Source: Paeniglutamicibacter sp. Y32M11 (GTDB lineage Bacteria > Actinomycetota > Actinomycetes > Actinomycetales > Micrococcaceae). Taken from it: DNA of 64,000 bases. The stretch's first letter is position 1; each line of letters begins with the position of its first letter. Shown here piece by piece: positions 53,312 through 62,256 of the stretch. The position numbers and the translations under genes were made by a program. Below the pieces are notes generated by a model. The model saw only the letters and a list, made by a program, of their open reading frames with translations. It made no database searches and was not told where the DNA came from. The stretch is from assembly GCF_019285735.1 (NCBI RefSeq), contig NZ_CP079107.1:2356001-2420000 (forward strand), given 5' to 3'.

Positions 53312-54826
53312 TTACGCGTCGGCTCTGATTCGACGAATAATATCAATCCACTTACTGTGAATAGTTTCAGAACCAAAATTCGCCTCGATCCACTTTACTC
53401 CATTCGCACCAAACTCACGTTGCTTTGCAGGGTTATGTATCAACTCGAGTATGGCGTCGGCGAAAGGCCTCATGTCTCGATTAGGTAGCAGATTACCCGT
53501 GTAACCGGTCTGAATAAGCTCACTTGGACCATAGGAGCATGGGAGCGATATTACCGGGGTACCCATCATTAGGGACTCCGCAATAGTCAAGCCAAACCCC
53601 TCACTTCGCGAGGTAAAGAGAGAAATTTTAGACGAAGCAAATTCTTGGAGTGGTGTTTTCGTTTGGCCCAACAATCGTACGTTTCCCAATAAATCAAGTT
53701 CACTAATGAGACTCTTCAGCGTCGATTCAAGTGGTCCTGTTCCGAAAATATCCAGTTTAAAACCGGGATATGATTCGACAACCAATTTGGCAGCCAGAAT
53801 AGCTTCGTCGAGACCTTTGCCCCCGACGAGACGGGACACGATGACGGCATCTCTCGTACGCTGAGTATCAAGAATCGAGGCCACTGGCAGTGGATTACCA
53901 ATTACAACAATATTCGCCGTTCCACCCGAAAATTTCCGCAGGTCAGCGGCTTGTTCGGAAGTCAGAGCTATCACTGCATCAAATTCGGACAATCTTTCGA
54001 AGTAGGCCTCATACTGTTTTTTCAGTTTACCCTTATCGTCCAAATGGTTCATATGAATGACAGCAACTATTTTATGGCGGGTGCTCTTGAGCCTTAAGAA
54101 TTGACCGGGCACGTTGTTACCATCGCACAAGATGAGTACATCACCCGCAGCCGCCACAAATTCCTTGAAAAATTGCCGCCTCCAGTCCCAAATACTTTTG
54201 AAAACTTTAACCTTTTCAGAAGTAGGGCTGAAAGCCTGCACGCCAACAATGCGGCCTTTTTCACTGAATTCTGTTCGCAAAAAACAGAATCCATTTATAG
54301 AAAACATTTTTGTAGAAACAATAATATCATTAGATACAACGTCCGACTGGCGCCTAAATCCTGACGAATCGAAATGATCCACTTGAACTATCCGTCCAAC
54401 TCGATCAAGTATTTCTAGGCGGAATTCGCGTTTATTTCCTGATTTAGTAAATGATCGCCATACTTTATCTCCTTCAATATCGTAACCTATGCGAATAAAA
54501 TTTCCGCTTAGGGTTTTGCTTTCTATGCGGTAGGCCTTAGGTCGCAAATCCGCGATATTATCAGCATTATCAGCATTATCAGCATTATCAGCATTATCAG
54601 CATTATATTTTTCAAAAAAATAATCGTACGGATTAACGACTACAATATCGTCCTTCAACTTACCCTGTGATTTGAGATCATCAACGACATCACGATAGTT
54701 GATAGCAAATTCGTAAGTAAATATACAAACATCATTCTCGGTAGCCGATAATAGAATCGATCTATTGAGAACGGCGCCAGTTAGACCGCCGGTTCCGAAA
54801 CTCGGAATAATAGAAACTACTCGCAC
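53312..54826 (-). CDS. GT4 glycosyltransferase with a TagE/TarM-like inserted domain
   Basis: The start MRVVSIIPSFGTGGLTGAVLNR and the C-terminal half (GNPLPV, IVSRLVGGKGLDEAI, SRSEGFGLTIAESLMMGTPVISL) define a GT-B family 4 enzyme. Between them, roughly residues 90-215, lies a beta-rich insert (RIESKTLSGNFIRIGYDIEG, RLEILDRVGRIV) that resembles the DUF1975-type insert of TagE/TarM wall-teichoic-acid glycosyltransferases. The acceptor may therefore be a polyol-phosphate or phosphoglycan. A run of Asn-Ala-Asp repeats (residues about 74-90) comes from a nine-base DNA repeat. GTG start, AAGG box seven bases upstream. The base composition is clearly more AT-rich than the core genes. Confidence 0.82.
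   Translation of the reverse strand: MRVVSIIPSFGTGGLTGAVLNRSILLSATENDVCIFTYEFAINYRDVVDDLKSQGKLKDDIVVVNPYDYFFEKYNADNADNADNADNADNIADLRPKAYRIESKTLSGNFIRIGYDIEGDKVWRSFTKSGNKREFRLEILDRVGRIVQVDHFDSSGFRRQSDVVSNDIIVSTKMFSINGFCFLRTEFSEKGRIVGVQAFSPTSEKVKVFKSIWDWRRQFFKEFVAAAGDVLILCDGNNVPGQFLRLKSTRHKIVAVIHMNHLDDKGKLKKQYEAYFERLSEFDAVIALTSEQAADLRKFSGGTANIVVIGNPLPVASILDTQRTRDAVIVSRLVGGKGLDEAILAAKLVVESYPGFKLDIFGTGPLESTLKSLISELDLLGNVRLLGQTKTPLQEFASSKISLFTSRSEGFGLTIAESLMMGTPVISLPCSYGPSELIQTGYTGNLLPNRDMRPFADAILELIHNPAKQREFGANGVKWIEANFGSETIHSKWIDIIRRIRADA
54557..54606 (-). repeat. Nine-base tandem repeat inside a glycosyltransferase gene
   Basis: Five perfect copies of ATTATCAGC (plus-strand reading) and a partial sixth encode repeated Asn-Ala-Asp. 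Since nine is a multiple of three, copy-number change would alter length but not frame. Confidence 0.9.
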
Positions 54827-54900
54827 TTATGTACCTTAACGTTGAATCAACAGGGAATTGAGGTGAATGCCCTACCTGGTTATTGGCTAGCGTAATCCCA

Positions 54901-56571
54901 CTAGAGTTCGAAAGTGCTCTTTGCCGGCAGGAGTCGCTGCAAGGCTCCTCGAATAAAGGCGTCTGTTTCAATGCGCTGCTCATCAGACTCGGGCGTGGAG
55001 CCGTCGTTAATGACTATGCAATCCTTATCTCGTCGTCGAATGAGTTTTGCAAACCTTGAACGTCCGTCTCTAGTTGCTGGGTCAATGTAGTCATAACGGA
55101 TTTCACCGGGTATTGCGTTTCCCGTTGCAAGCGCATAGTTGAAGTAGAAGGAACCAGCAACAGCAATGTCGGTTGCTTCTCGAAATTGTGCCGCGCGCGT
55201 AGTTCTAAACTCCTCACTAAACTCGCGCTCTGCCGCTTCAATAACTGACTTTCGGAGGGGGTTTGGAGTATGAAAGAACTTGCGGCTAAATGATGTATAC
55301 CCTCTAGAAAGGAGTGCAGTTCGGGCATTTTTGGCAGCTACAGTTGACGCATTATCAAGCTCCGAAACCTCATCGAACTCAACTAAAGCCTTGGAGAAAA
55401 ATACCTTTGACATTCCGTTTCCATAGAAGAAAGTTTCTGGAGAAACTGTTCTAGACAAAATAAAGTCATCGTTTAGATAGAGAAAATGTTCTGCAAGGTC
55501 TGGAATGCGATGCAAATTTGACTCGATTGCATGTGAATTGAAATTGGGTAATCCTATCTCATCGGGCCAAATCGTTGAGTGATCTACAATTTCGATTCGC
55601 GGATTAGATGTATCTAGCCATTCGGGTTTTTGGCCTGCCGTCACAATCCAAATTTTCCGAATCCAAGGAGCGAATTGCTCGATAGACCGTAGGCTGTATC
55701 GAAGTTCATCATGATCAGCAAATCTGGCATCTGAAACCGCATTGCCTACAAACTGATCTTCATCGAGTATGTGCAGCGCTTCCGCCTTCTTCATTTGCCA
55801 TTGGCTGTCGGAGCCATCGACCCAGGTGAAGACCGCGTCAACTTCGAAGTCGATCGTCGTTGAGCTTTTCGATTGTGCGTTTCGTAGAGCTGCCTCGAAA
55901 GATAGCTGATCATGGCGGAAATCTGGTAGCGTCGTCGCAACCGGATTCCAGATTGGAACCGAAACAACCTTTTGGCCTTCTGCGCCTTCAATAGGTTCCT
56001 CTGCAAACTTTTCGCCATGCTGCCAGAAATTGAACTCTATACCTTGGGAAGAACCAGCCCTGAAGCTCGATTCCGAATCGAAAGCGACTCGTTCGTAGAC
56101 TTTCATTCCTGACATTTTCCAACGATTTGACAAGTTGGTCACGAGACTCGGCTCGGACTGAATTTTACCGTTAATCCCAATCGCTTGGAAATACCAATGG
56201 TTGAACTCAGGACGTGTCCGAATCAAATGAAGAAGCTTCTCGCGATCCAATTCGGAGAGGTGTAAAGTGCTCGGTTCATCGAACTTCTTCTCAAACTGCC
56301 AATATTCTATGGACTGCTGATGGAGAAGATTTTCAAATTTTTCAAGCGTTTCACGTTTTATTTGTGATAAATTAAGGTGTTCGGTTATCCTGAATACCAT
56401 ACTCTTTCCGCCGGCAGGGAGTATGAGGAGATCAGAACGTAAATTATGCTGACGAAACTTCGTTATATTTCGACGCTTTTGTTGACTTTCTTTTTGCGAT
56501 TTAACAATCGATTGAACTTGCCTGCGTACTTGCTTGGCCTTGTTCATGGGAAGATTTATTGAAAGTTGCAT
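54901..56571 (-). CDS. Stealth family sugar-phosphate transferase
   Basis: This 556-residue protein is an apparently intact Stealth enzyme. Residues 1-60 are lysine- and glutamine-rich and probably coiled. A divergent N-terminal domain follows (to about 225), with GIEFNFWQHGE. Then come VDAVFTWVDGSDSQWQ (CR1), HDELRYSLRSIEQFAPWIRKIW with FNSHAIESNLHRIPDLAEHF (CR2, then YLNDDF), FFHTPNPLRKSV (CR3) and the DYIDPATRDG/INDG tail (CR4-like). It would transfer a hexose-1-phosphate in surface phosphoglycan synthesis. ATG at 56571 has AAGGA seven bases upstream. The gene is upstream of the TagE/TarM-like GT4 on the same strand with a 74-base gap. Confidence 0.88.
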   Translation of the reverse strand: MQLSINLPMNKAKQVRRQVQSIVKSQKESQQKRRNITKFRQHNLRSDLLILPAGGKSMVFRITEHLNLSQIKRETLEKFENLLHQQSIEYWQFEKKFDEPSTLHLSELDREKLLHLIRTRPEFNHWYFQAIGINGKIQSEPSLVTNLSNRWKMSGMKVYERVAFDSESSFRAGSSQGIEFNFWQHGEKFAEEPIEGAEGQKVVSVPIWNPVATTLPDFRHDQLSFEAALRNAQSKSSTTIDFEVDAVFTWVDGSDSQWQMKKAEALHILDEDQFVGNAVSDARFADHDELRYSLRSIEQFAPWIRKIWIVTAGQKPEWLDTSNPRIEIVDHSTIWPDEIGLPNFNSHAIESNLHRIPDLAEHFLYLNDDFILSRTVSPETFFYGNGMSKVFFSKALVEFDEVSELDNASTVAAKNARTALLSRGYTSFSRKFFHTPNPLRKSVIEAAEREFSEEFRTTRAAQFREATDIAVAGSFYFNYALATGNAIPGEIRYDYIDPATRDGRSRFAKLIRRRDKDCIVINDGSTPESDEQRIETDAFIRGALQRLLPAKSTFEL

Positions 56572-56858
56572 AAAATATCCTTTTCAATTGGTCGACATAA
56601 GCCACAGAACTAGTCTGTTGCGTGATAGTTAAGGATCTGTCTCCTAGCCCAGCAAGTTGGCTCGACAAGCCGAACTGTCCCTAGTTTCCAGCGTTGCATA
56701 GAGCTGTATGACTGCGCACTCAGTGATGTAAGTCTTTTCGAACTACTAAATTGTACCGTACGCACGGACCTCTTTCATGTTCGAATGGCACATGCGACTA
56801 GGGTGTCGGCAAAGCCATTGGCACGAGCCGAAACCAGTCGTCTCGAGTTTCTAGCTGA

Positions 56859-56993
56859 CGCGATTTGGCGACCCGGACGCGAAACACCAGCAGCGTCCCG
56901 GGCACCGAGGTGACCTTAGAACTGCTTTCCCTGCCCACGCCTCACCAGCAGCGGGCCATGGACCTCATCGACCAGCACACCAAAAACCACTGA
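56859..56993 (+). pseudogene. Possible C-terminal transposase remnant
   Basis: This frame reads RDLATRTRNTSSVPGTE and LELLSLPTPHQQRAMDLI up to its TGA stop, a style I associate with the end of some transposases. It opens directly after a stop and has no start or ribosome site. The family is not assigned. Confidence 0.35.
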
Positions 56994-57014
56994 AAGTAGC
57001 TACGCAACCCAGAC

Positions 57015-57060
57015 ACAGAACGCCAGGATCCCCGAGAATCCGGGCATCCTGGCGTTCTGT
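57015..57060 (-). terminator. Terminator after the pyruvyltransferase-family gene
   Basis: Perfect 15-base arms (57015-57029 with 57046-57060) and an inner three-base CCG/CGG pairing make a stable hairpin 17 bases past the stop at 57077. Confidence 0.75.
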
Positions 57061-57076
57061 CTAACGTAACTTCAGC

Positions 57077-58300
57077 TTAGACACCTGATAAGTTTGAAGA
57101 TCTGAATTGAACCGGCTGGCTAGCCGGTCGAACAGGCAATGAATCTCTCAACAACTGCAGATCAATATTCAGTTTTGGCAGGCTAGCCATTCTGGCGATT
57201 TTGTCGAAATCAAGAGTACTCAGCGATTCCTTTCTGACCGTGACGCGTGAAACCTTGGAGCTGTCCAGACATGAAAAAAAGTCATTAAACTTAAAGTCAC
57301 CTCCTGTTAGTTGCTGATCCTCGACGTCAAGCCATACCCAAGGGACACCGTACGCTTGGGCAACGATTAGACCGTGTAGCGAACTCGAGATGACAACTGA
57401 TGCTCCCGCAATCTCTTTCGCTACGTGACTCACCTGAAGCCTAACGTCGGAAACACGAATCTTTGGATTCCCAGACAAAACGGCAGATCGGTGAACATAA
57501 TGAGGGACGCATACAACGTCACCGTGCAATGAATCATCCGGCTTGACAAAGTCTGGAAGTAAAAGCCCTGGATCACCAAATACGTCCGGAACATCCCACC
57601 CCAACGTATTTATCAATTCCGCTTTAGTTAAACGACCTCTAACAGCGTGAATTTTCACACCAGTTAGCTTCGCTCGAGTTTCGATTTCATCTGGAGTCAA
57701 TGCTTTAATGAGGCCACTCCCCCAAACGTCAACATTATTTCGTTTGATCCATCCCAGAATCGATCCTACGGAATAGAGCGTGCGGGATGGAAGGCCGATT
57801 CGGTTCGATTGCACGGGCTGCCGACCGGTATAGGAGTGAATTAAATGTGGGCCAATCCAGTCTCCAAAGTTAAGAGTACCGGACGACCAATACATACTAA
57901 CCGTGTCTCCCCCGCTAAATGCTCCCGCCTCTTCTTGCTTGCGCAACGACACGACAAGTCTTGCCGCATCGACAACGGCGGCTTCTACGCCTTCAAGACT
58001 GACGCTCCTAGAAATTGCCTGAATCTCTTTGCCATCCGGCGCGAATAGAACCGTTGAATAAATTACGAGGGTATCGTGAACCCACCGGGTTGATGCCGAA
58101 TTTAGGCCTACCACACCAACAATAAATCCCCCCAAGACGTCCGGCACCACTCGAATAGACACACTAGAACCCAAAATCGGAAGACGTGCCGACATCGCCT
58201 CGTTTGAAACATCGAACCGGGTAAATAGATCTTTAGTTTCCGTCCTATTAGCCATTTGCGCTACGACTCGCCCCAACGGCCTGCTATCCAAATTATTCAA
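57077..58300 (-). CDS. Polysaccharide pyruvyl transferase family protein
   Basis: The 407-residue protein matches the polysaccharide pyruvyltransferase family. It has TLNFGDWIGPHLI (the NFGD/NxGD motif near residue 138), a GSGLIKALT region, VRGRLTKAELI, VFGDPGLLLPDF and the CsaB-like C-terminal VVISSSLHGLIVAQAYGVPWVW. About 125 N-terminal residues are extra and beta-rich. Such enzymes add a ketal pyruvate from PEP to a sugar or polyol of a cell-surface polymer, giving an acidic side group. The TTG start has GGAGG nine bases upstream. It ends at a terminator. It is probably part of the Stealth-locus decoration machinery. Confidence 0.82.
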   Translation of the reverse strand: MNNLDSRPLGRVVAQMANRTETKDLFTRFDVSNEAMSARLPILGSSVSIRVVPDVLGGFIVGVVGLNSASTRWVHDTLVIYSTVLFAPDGKEIQAISRSVSLEGVEAAVVDAARLVVSLRKQEEAGAFSGGDTVSMYWSSGTLNFGDWIGPHLIHSYTGRQPVQSNRIGLPSRTLYSVGSILGWIKRNNVDVWGSGLIKALTPDEIETRAKLTGVKIHAVRGRLTKAELINTLGWDVPDVFGDPGLLLPDFVKPDDSLHGDVVCVPHYVHRSAVLSGNPKIRVSDVRLQVSHVAKEIAGASVVISSSLHGLIVAQAYGVPWVWLDVEDQQLTGGDFKFNDFFSCLDSSKVSRVTVRKESLSTLDFDKIARMASLPKLNIDLQLLRDSLPVRPASQPVQFRSSNLSGV

Positions 58301-58461
58301 AACTTTAGTCCTCCAAAAACTTTGCTTTATATCTTCGAATTCTATATAAATAATATACGACGATCAATTTAACTGAGGCGCACTATATTCGTGGGCCTTG
58401 GTTGCAATGTTTTAATTACAAGAAACGAGAAATGCCAACTTTCGCTTCTTGTCAAGAAGCA

Positions 58462-59217
58462 TTAATGCCAATACTTGTTTCTTGCCGTCTTGATCAACCA
58501 ATTCCAATGCATTGAGCGAACCTCTAGCGAGTCAACGATATGGTGATCGAATTTTGATGGAATAAATCTTGGATCAATCATGCCGAGCTTTTCATCCATC
58601 AGCTGCTCATTGATGTCGAAATAACCAAACCCACGCTCGGCACACGCACTCGCAAGCATGGAGTTGTAGTGCAACGCAAGATCCGTCCTCATGACATCAG
58701 ATGTATAGGTTTCCGTCAGGTTCTTCAGCACCGACGCACGTCGCTCTTTATCAACTTCTGTGTCAGCGAAACGTTCCGTAAGAATCCGCATTATATATTT
58801 TACGGACTTTGCTCGATCGTAGCATAATACAGGTAGATTGACGCCTTTTACTATTATTTTATTTGAATCAATATCCAAGCCATCTAAATAATCAACGTAT
58901 GTCGATATAAAGAATTTCAGTCTATCTTCTACAGATTCCTCGTCACCGAGGACGTATTGACGAAAAGGAACACCGAGTTCGACATCAACCTGACCCAAAT
59001 TAAAAACCGCGAAGTCCGGCTCGTACGACTCCAACCAACGCGGAATATCGCTACCCAAGCCGAGGGTTGAACTGAGCCTGCCTACGCCCGTTACGGTGGC
59101 GGCCGAGACGGCCTTTGTTACCGCGTTAATCCCACGAAGGCTGTGATTTACTACTCGTAACTGATTTGTTATGTTGAAATATTGCGCATGAGAATCTCCT
59201 ACGATCAAAAATTTCAT
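58462..59217 (-). CDS. SGNH/GDSL-like hydrolase or acyltransferase-type protein
   Basis: The 251-residue protein begins KFLIVGDSHAQYFN, matching block I of the SGNH fold with its catalytic serine. It has VFNLGQVDVELG (block III-like, with Gln in place of the usual Asn) and a C-terminal FDHHIVDSLEVRSMHW with a histidine that could complete the site. No signal peptide or membrane helix is visible, so it may act in the cytoplasm. Stand-alone SGNH proteins in polysaccharide loci often handle O-acyl groups. ATG at 59217 is chosen because GAGG lies six bases upstream; a GTG at 59229 is possible. The codon use is AT-rich. Confidence 0.68.
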   Translation of the reverse strand: MKFLIVGDSHAQYFNITNQLRVVNHSLRGINAVTKAVSAATVTGVGRLSSTLGLGSDIPRWLESYEPDFAVFNLGQVDVELGVPFRQYVLGDEESVEDRLKFFISTYVDYLDGLDIDSNKIIVKGVNLPVLCYDRAKSVKYIMRILTERFADTEVDKERRASVLKNLTETYTSDVMRTDLALHYNSMLASACAERGFGYFDINEQLMDEKLGMIDPRFIPSKFDHHIVDSLEVRSMHWNWLIKTARNKYWH

Positions 59218-59254
59218 AATCAGCCTCACTTTTGTTTGTTATAATATTTACTTC

Positions 59255-59274
59255 TTGAAACTACATTATTTCAA
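59255..59274. promoter_or_regulatory. Dyad in the AT-rich upstream region of the SGNH-like gene
   Basis: TTGAAA and TTTCAA are perfect inverted halves eight bases apart, between metG and the SGNH-like gene. A TATTAT-like box lies nearby. It could be an operator. Confidence 0.3.
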
Positions 59275-59319
59275 TGTTTTCTTACGTTTATTAATACATC
59301 ACAGGTAAAGTAGTTCAAA

Positions 59320-60873
59320 TCAGGGCATAGATTCTTCGAACTTCGGGAAAATTGGTGAAGGTGCCGGCAGTTCCGTGCCGGCCACAAGTGCGTTGTCGAA
59401 CCCGACAAACTCACGGGCCGAACCCTCGGCCTGACCTAGAACCTCTAACAGCGAGCCCGCAGCAGTCGGCATCACTGGTTGGACTAAGATGGCAACTCGG
59501 CGCAGTACCTCGATGGTCACATAGAGAACGGTCTCCATACGGGCTACGTCCGTCTTGCGAAGTACCCAAGGTGCCTGATCTGCAAAGTAGGCGTTCGTGT
59601 CGCCCAAAACGGTCCAGATGGCTTCAAGCGCCTTGCTAAATTCCTGACGGGAGAAAGACTCTCGACAAATTTCCAAGAGTTTTCCAGCTTCGGCCATTAT
59701 CTGCTGATCCGCATCAGTAAATTCGCCGGGCGTTGGGACTACTCCCCCGCAGTTCTTCGCGACCATAGACAGTGACCGCTGGGCAAGGTTGCCGAGGTTG
59801 TTGGCTAGGTCAGAGTTCATGCGTCCAACAATGGACTCATGGCTGTAGCTGCCATCAGCTCCAAAAGGTACCTCACGAAGGAAGAAGTAGCGGACCTGGT
59901 CCAGCCCATACTGTGAGACGAAGTCAGCAGGAGCTACAACGTTGCCCAGAGACTTGGACATTTTCACGCCGTTGTTGTGCAAGAAACCGTGGATCATGAC
60001 GCGCTTGGGCAGTGGCAGCTTTGCCGACATAAGGAAAGCTGGCCAGTAGATCGCGTGGAACCGTGAAATGTCCTTGCCGATAACGTGCACGTCCGCCGGC
60101 CAGTACTTCTTGAACGATTCGGATTCGATGTCTGGGAACCCGGTACCGGTCAAATAGTTGGTCAGAGCATCAACCCAGACGTACATGACATGGTCCTTGT
60201 TTCCAGGAACAGGTACTCCCCAGTCAAACGTGGTTCGGGAAATCGAGAGGTCTTCGAGGCCACGTTCGACAAATCGAATTACTTCGTTAAAGCGAGTGTG
60301 CGGGGCACCAAAATCGGGCTGTGCCTTGTAGAGCTCAAGCAGCTTGTCCTGGTATGCGGAGAGACGGAAGAAGTATGATTCTTCTTCGGTCCAGGTGACC
60401 TCGGTATCGGTCTCCTTCGCGTACCGTTGGCCGTCTTCGCGAACTTCGGTGTCATCCTCTGCATGGAATGCTTCGTCACGCACGGAGTACCACCCGGCGT
60501 ACTTGTCGAGATAGATATCCCCGTTGGCCTCCATCCGCTTCCAGATGGCCTGAGCCGCGGCATAGTGGTCAGAATCCGTGGTGCGGATGAATCTGTCATA
60601 GCTGATGCCCAGCTCGTCGTTCATTGCTTGGAATGCATCCGAGTTTCGCTGTGCCAATTCGCGCGGCGTGATCCCCTGGCGTTCGGCGGTCTGTAGCATC
60701 TTCTGCCCGTGCTCGTCCGTGCCGGTCATGAAGAACACGTCGTATCCGTCAAGGCGCTTGAAGCGCGCCATGGCGTCAGTAGCAATTACCTCGTACGCAT
60801 GCCCAATGTGGGGCACACCGTTCGGGTAAGAGATGGCGGTGGTGATGAAAAACGGAGTCTGCTCAGAAGTCAC
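59320..60873 (-). CDS. metG: Methionyl-tRNA synthetase
   Basis: MetG charges initiator and elongator tRNA-Met. The 517-residue class I synthetase has the HIGH motif in [29 protein letters not shown], the [12 protein letters not shown] region, [20 protein letters not shown] and KMSKSLGN (KMSKS near residue 303). It lacks the zinc-knuckle insertion of the MetG1 type and the C-terminal tRNA-binding domain, so it is the short form typical of Actinobacteria. The start is GTG. It is flanked upstream by the NYN-domain gene and downstream by the AT-rich surface-polymer island. Confidence 0.95.
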   Translation of the reverse strand: MTSEQTPFFITTAISYPNGVPHIGHAYEVIATDAMARFKRLDGYDVFFMTGTDEHGQKMLQTAERQGITPRELAQRNSDAFQAMNDELGISYDRFIRTTDSDHYAAAQAIWKRMEANGDIYLDKYAGWYSVRDEAFHAEDDTEVREDGQRYAKETDTEVTWTEEESYFFRLSAYQDKLLELYKAQPDFGAPHTRFNEVIRFVERGLEDLSISRTTFDWGVPVPGNKDHVMYVWVDALTNYLTGTGFPDIESESFKKYWPADVHVIGKDISRFHAIYWPAFLMSAKLPLPKRVMIHGFLHNNGVKMSKSLGNVVAPADFVSQYGLDQVRYFFLREVPFGADGSYSHESIVGRMNSDLANNLGNLAQRSLSMVAKNCGGVVPTPGEFTDADQQIMAEAGKLLEICRESFSRQEFSKALEAIWTVLGDTNAYFADQAPWVLRKTDVARMETVLYVTIEVLRRVAILVQPVMPTAAGSLLEVLGQAEGSAREFVGFDNALVAGTELPAPSPIFPKFEESMP

Positions 60874-60920
60874 TAGAGAAATCTATCGTAGATTCGCTCT
60901 AACCCGCCCATTCGAGTACT

Positions 60921-61973
60921 TTATGTGAGCTGGTCGAGCTCGTCCCAGAAAGCGATACGCAAGGCACGGCGTACATCCTGCAGGTCCGTCTTCCATTCCC
61001 CGATCCGCTGAGCGCAATCCTTGAGTAGCACTCTGTCGATCTCCGGGGGAAGTAGGGGTCTGTCGGCCAGTAGATCCTTCAACTCGGCCTGAGTCGTGCT
61101 CGCGTGCCAATTCTTTGCCACACTGCTACCGACTTCGGCGGCAACGTCCATGGTGCCAGATTCACTACCTGTGCCCCCAGCAAAACCAGATGTTTGCTGG
61201 GTCGAGCTATACACCAACTGGTAGTCGGCGGGTGCCGGAGCCGCTGGCTGGATTGGAGTCTGAAACCTGGGACGCTGATTTAATAGCGCCGGCGTCGGCA
61301 CTCTCGGGGCGCCAGGCTTCGGGCCCGACACGTGCTCTTCGATAACAGGTGTGGGATATATAACGGCCATCGGCGCATGGGCAATCGTCGCGGTTTGACT
61401 GGCATGTTCTGGATCCCATGTCACGGCCTTCACAAATGCGGATTTGATCAGATCTTCTGGCAATGTGATGATGCTGTCCACACGAAGAGCTAGGTGCTCG
61501 GCCACGGAGGCAACGCCCAATCGGTGATCGGCCTTCTCCACACCGATCAGGACGACCTTCATACCCAAGTCTTGGGCCTCTTCCACTGCCTCTGCGAGAT
61601 CATCATCGCCGGATACCAAAAAGGCAACGGATGCGGCACGGTTGCGGGCGATGCCCACCAAATCAAGGCCCAGCTTTAGGTCAACGCCTTTTTGCTCCCC
61701 ATTAAAGGAGATCCGGCCCAGCCGCACCTTCACACCGGGTATCAGACCTATGCGCTTGTGTTGATCGGTAAATATGGCGTCTTTTGCTGCGTCATACCAG
61801 TAGATTCTCAAGTTTTCCAGGCCGCTAGATTCCTTGGCAGTCTTGAGAATCCCTTCGACCAGAGCTTCGTAGTTCACGGTATAGGCAGCGCGCAGCGTCG
61901 TTCCGGCAGCGCGATGTCCCCCGATAGCTAACAAGAAACTTGCATCAACGAATATTGCGCTCTGAGACATCAT
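60921..61973 (-). CDS. NYN-domain (PIN-like nuclease) protein
   Basis: Residues 1-180 form an NYN domain, a PIN-like RNase fold. IFVDASFLLAIGG supplies the first acidic residue, YWYDAAKD another, KGVDLKLGLDLVG and VSGDDDLAEAVEEAQDLGMKVVLIGVE the remaining aspartates. The rest is a low-complexity Pro/Ala/Gly linker with a helical C-terminal segment (about residues 295-350, LKDCAQRIGEWKTDLQDVRRAL). NYN proteins cleave structured RNA in RNA turnover; no target is evident here. The GTG/ATG/ATG cluster at the start is ambiguous, and ATG at 61973 has AGGA seven bases upstream. It lies between metG and serA. Confidence 0.84.
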   Translation of the reverse strand: MMSQSAIFVDASFLLAIGGHRAAGTTLRAAYTVNYEALVEGILKTAKESSGLENLRIYWYDAAKDAIFTDQHKRIGLIPGVKVRLGRISFNGEQKGVDLKLGLDLVGIARNRAASVAFLVSGDDDLAEAVEEAQDLGMKVVLIGVEKADHRLGVASVAEHLALRVDSIITLPEDLIKSAFVKAVTWDPEHASQTATIAHAPMAVIYPTPVIEEHVSGPKPGAPRVPTPALLNQRPRFQTPIQPAAPAPADYQLVYSSTQQTSGFAGGTGSESGTMDVAAEVGSSVAKNWHASTTQAELKDLLADRPLLPPEIDRVLLKDCAQRIGEWKTDLQDVRRALRIAFWDELDQLT

Positions 61974-62152
61974 CACCCAATCCTATGCGGTGCCAAGGAG
62001 CTGTTTGAGAAACGCGCTGGCCAGGCATCGTTTTTCTGAGTGTTCCGCCGATGAAGTTCTTAGCTGAAAGATGGATTCTCGAGCTTAACGAAAGGTAGCC
62101 CGAAGGAACGACCAAGCCTAGTTAGATTCTTAGAACATCACTGGCGAGAGCA

Positions 62153-62234
62153 CAAAAAAATGTGCCCCACATGCCAACCTGGATGCTGCTCTCGAAAGAA
62201 ATCCGAGACGACATCAGGCGGCATGCTGGGCACA
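62153..62234 (-). terminator. serA: Long-stem terminator after serA with a T7 tract
   Basis: Arms at 62161-62175 and 62220-62234 pair around a 44-base centre. The centre itself pairs (CCTG/CAGG and CTCG/CGAG), giving a hairpin of about 74 bases. On the minus strand seven T residues follow at once. It starts 23 bases past the serA stop. Confidence 0.85.
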
Positions 62235-62256
62235 CTTGTAATACAGATTAGGAGTA

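Larger units (their letters stand above)
56572..57076. other. 505-base gap with a transposase-like tail and terminator
   Basis: No intact gene is present. A 44-codon plus-strand tail at 56859-56993 may be transposase debris, and a hairpin terminator occupies 57015-57060. The remainder shows nothing I can support. Confidence 0.45.

Noticed and set aside
54557-54606. A CRISPR-like array
   Set aside because: The units are nine bases long, without spacers, and lie inside a coding frame.
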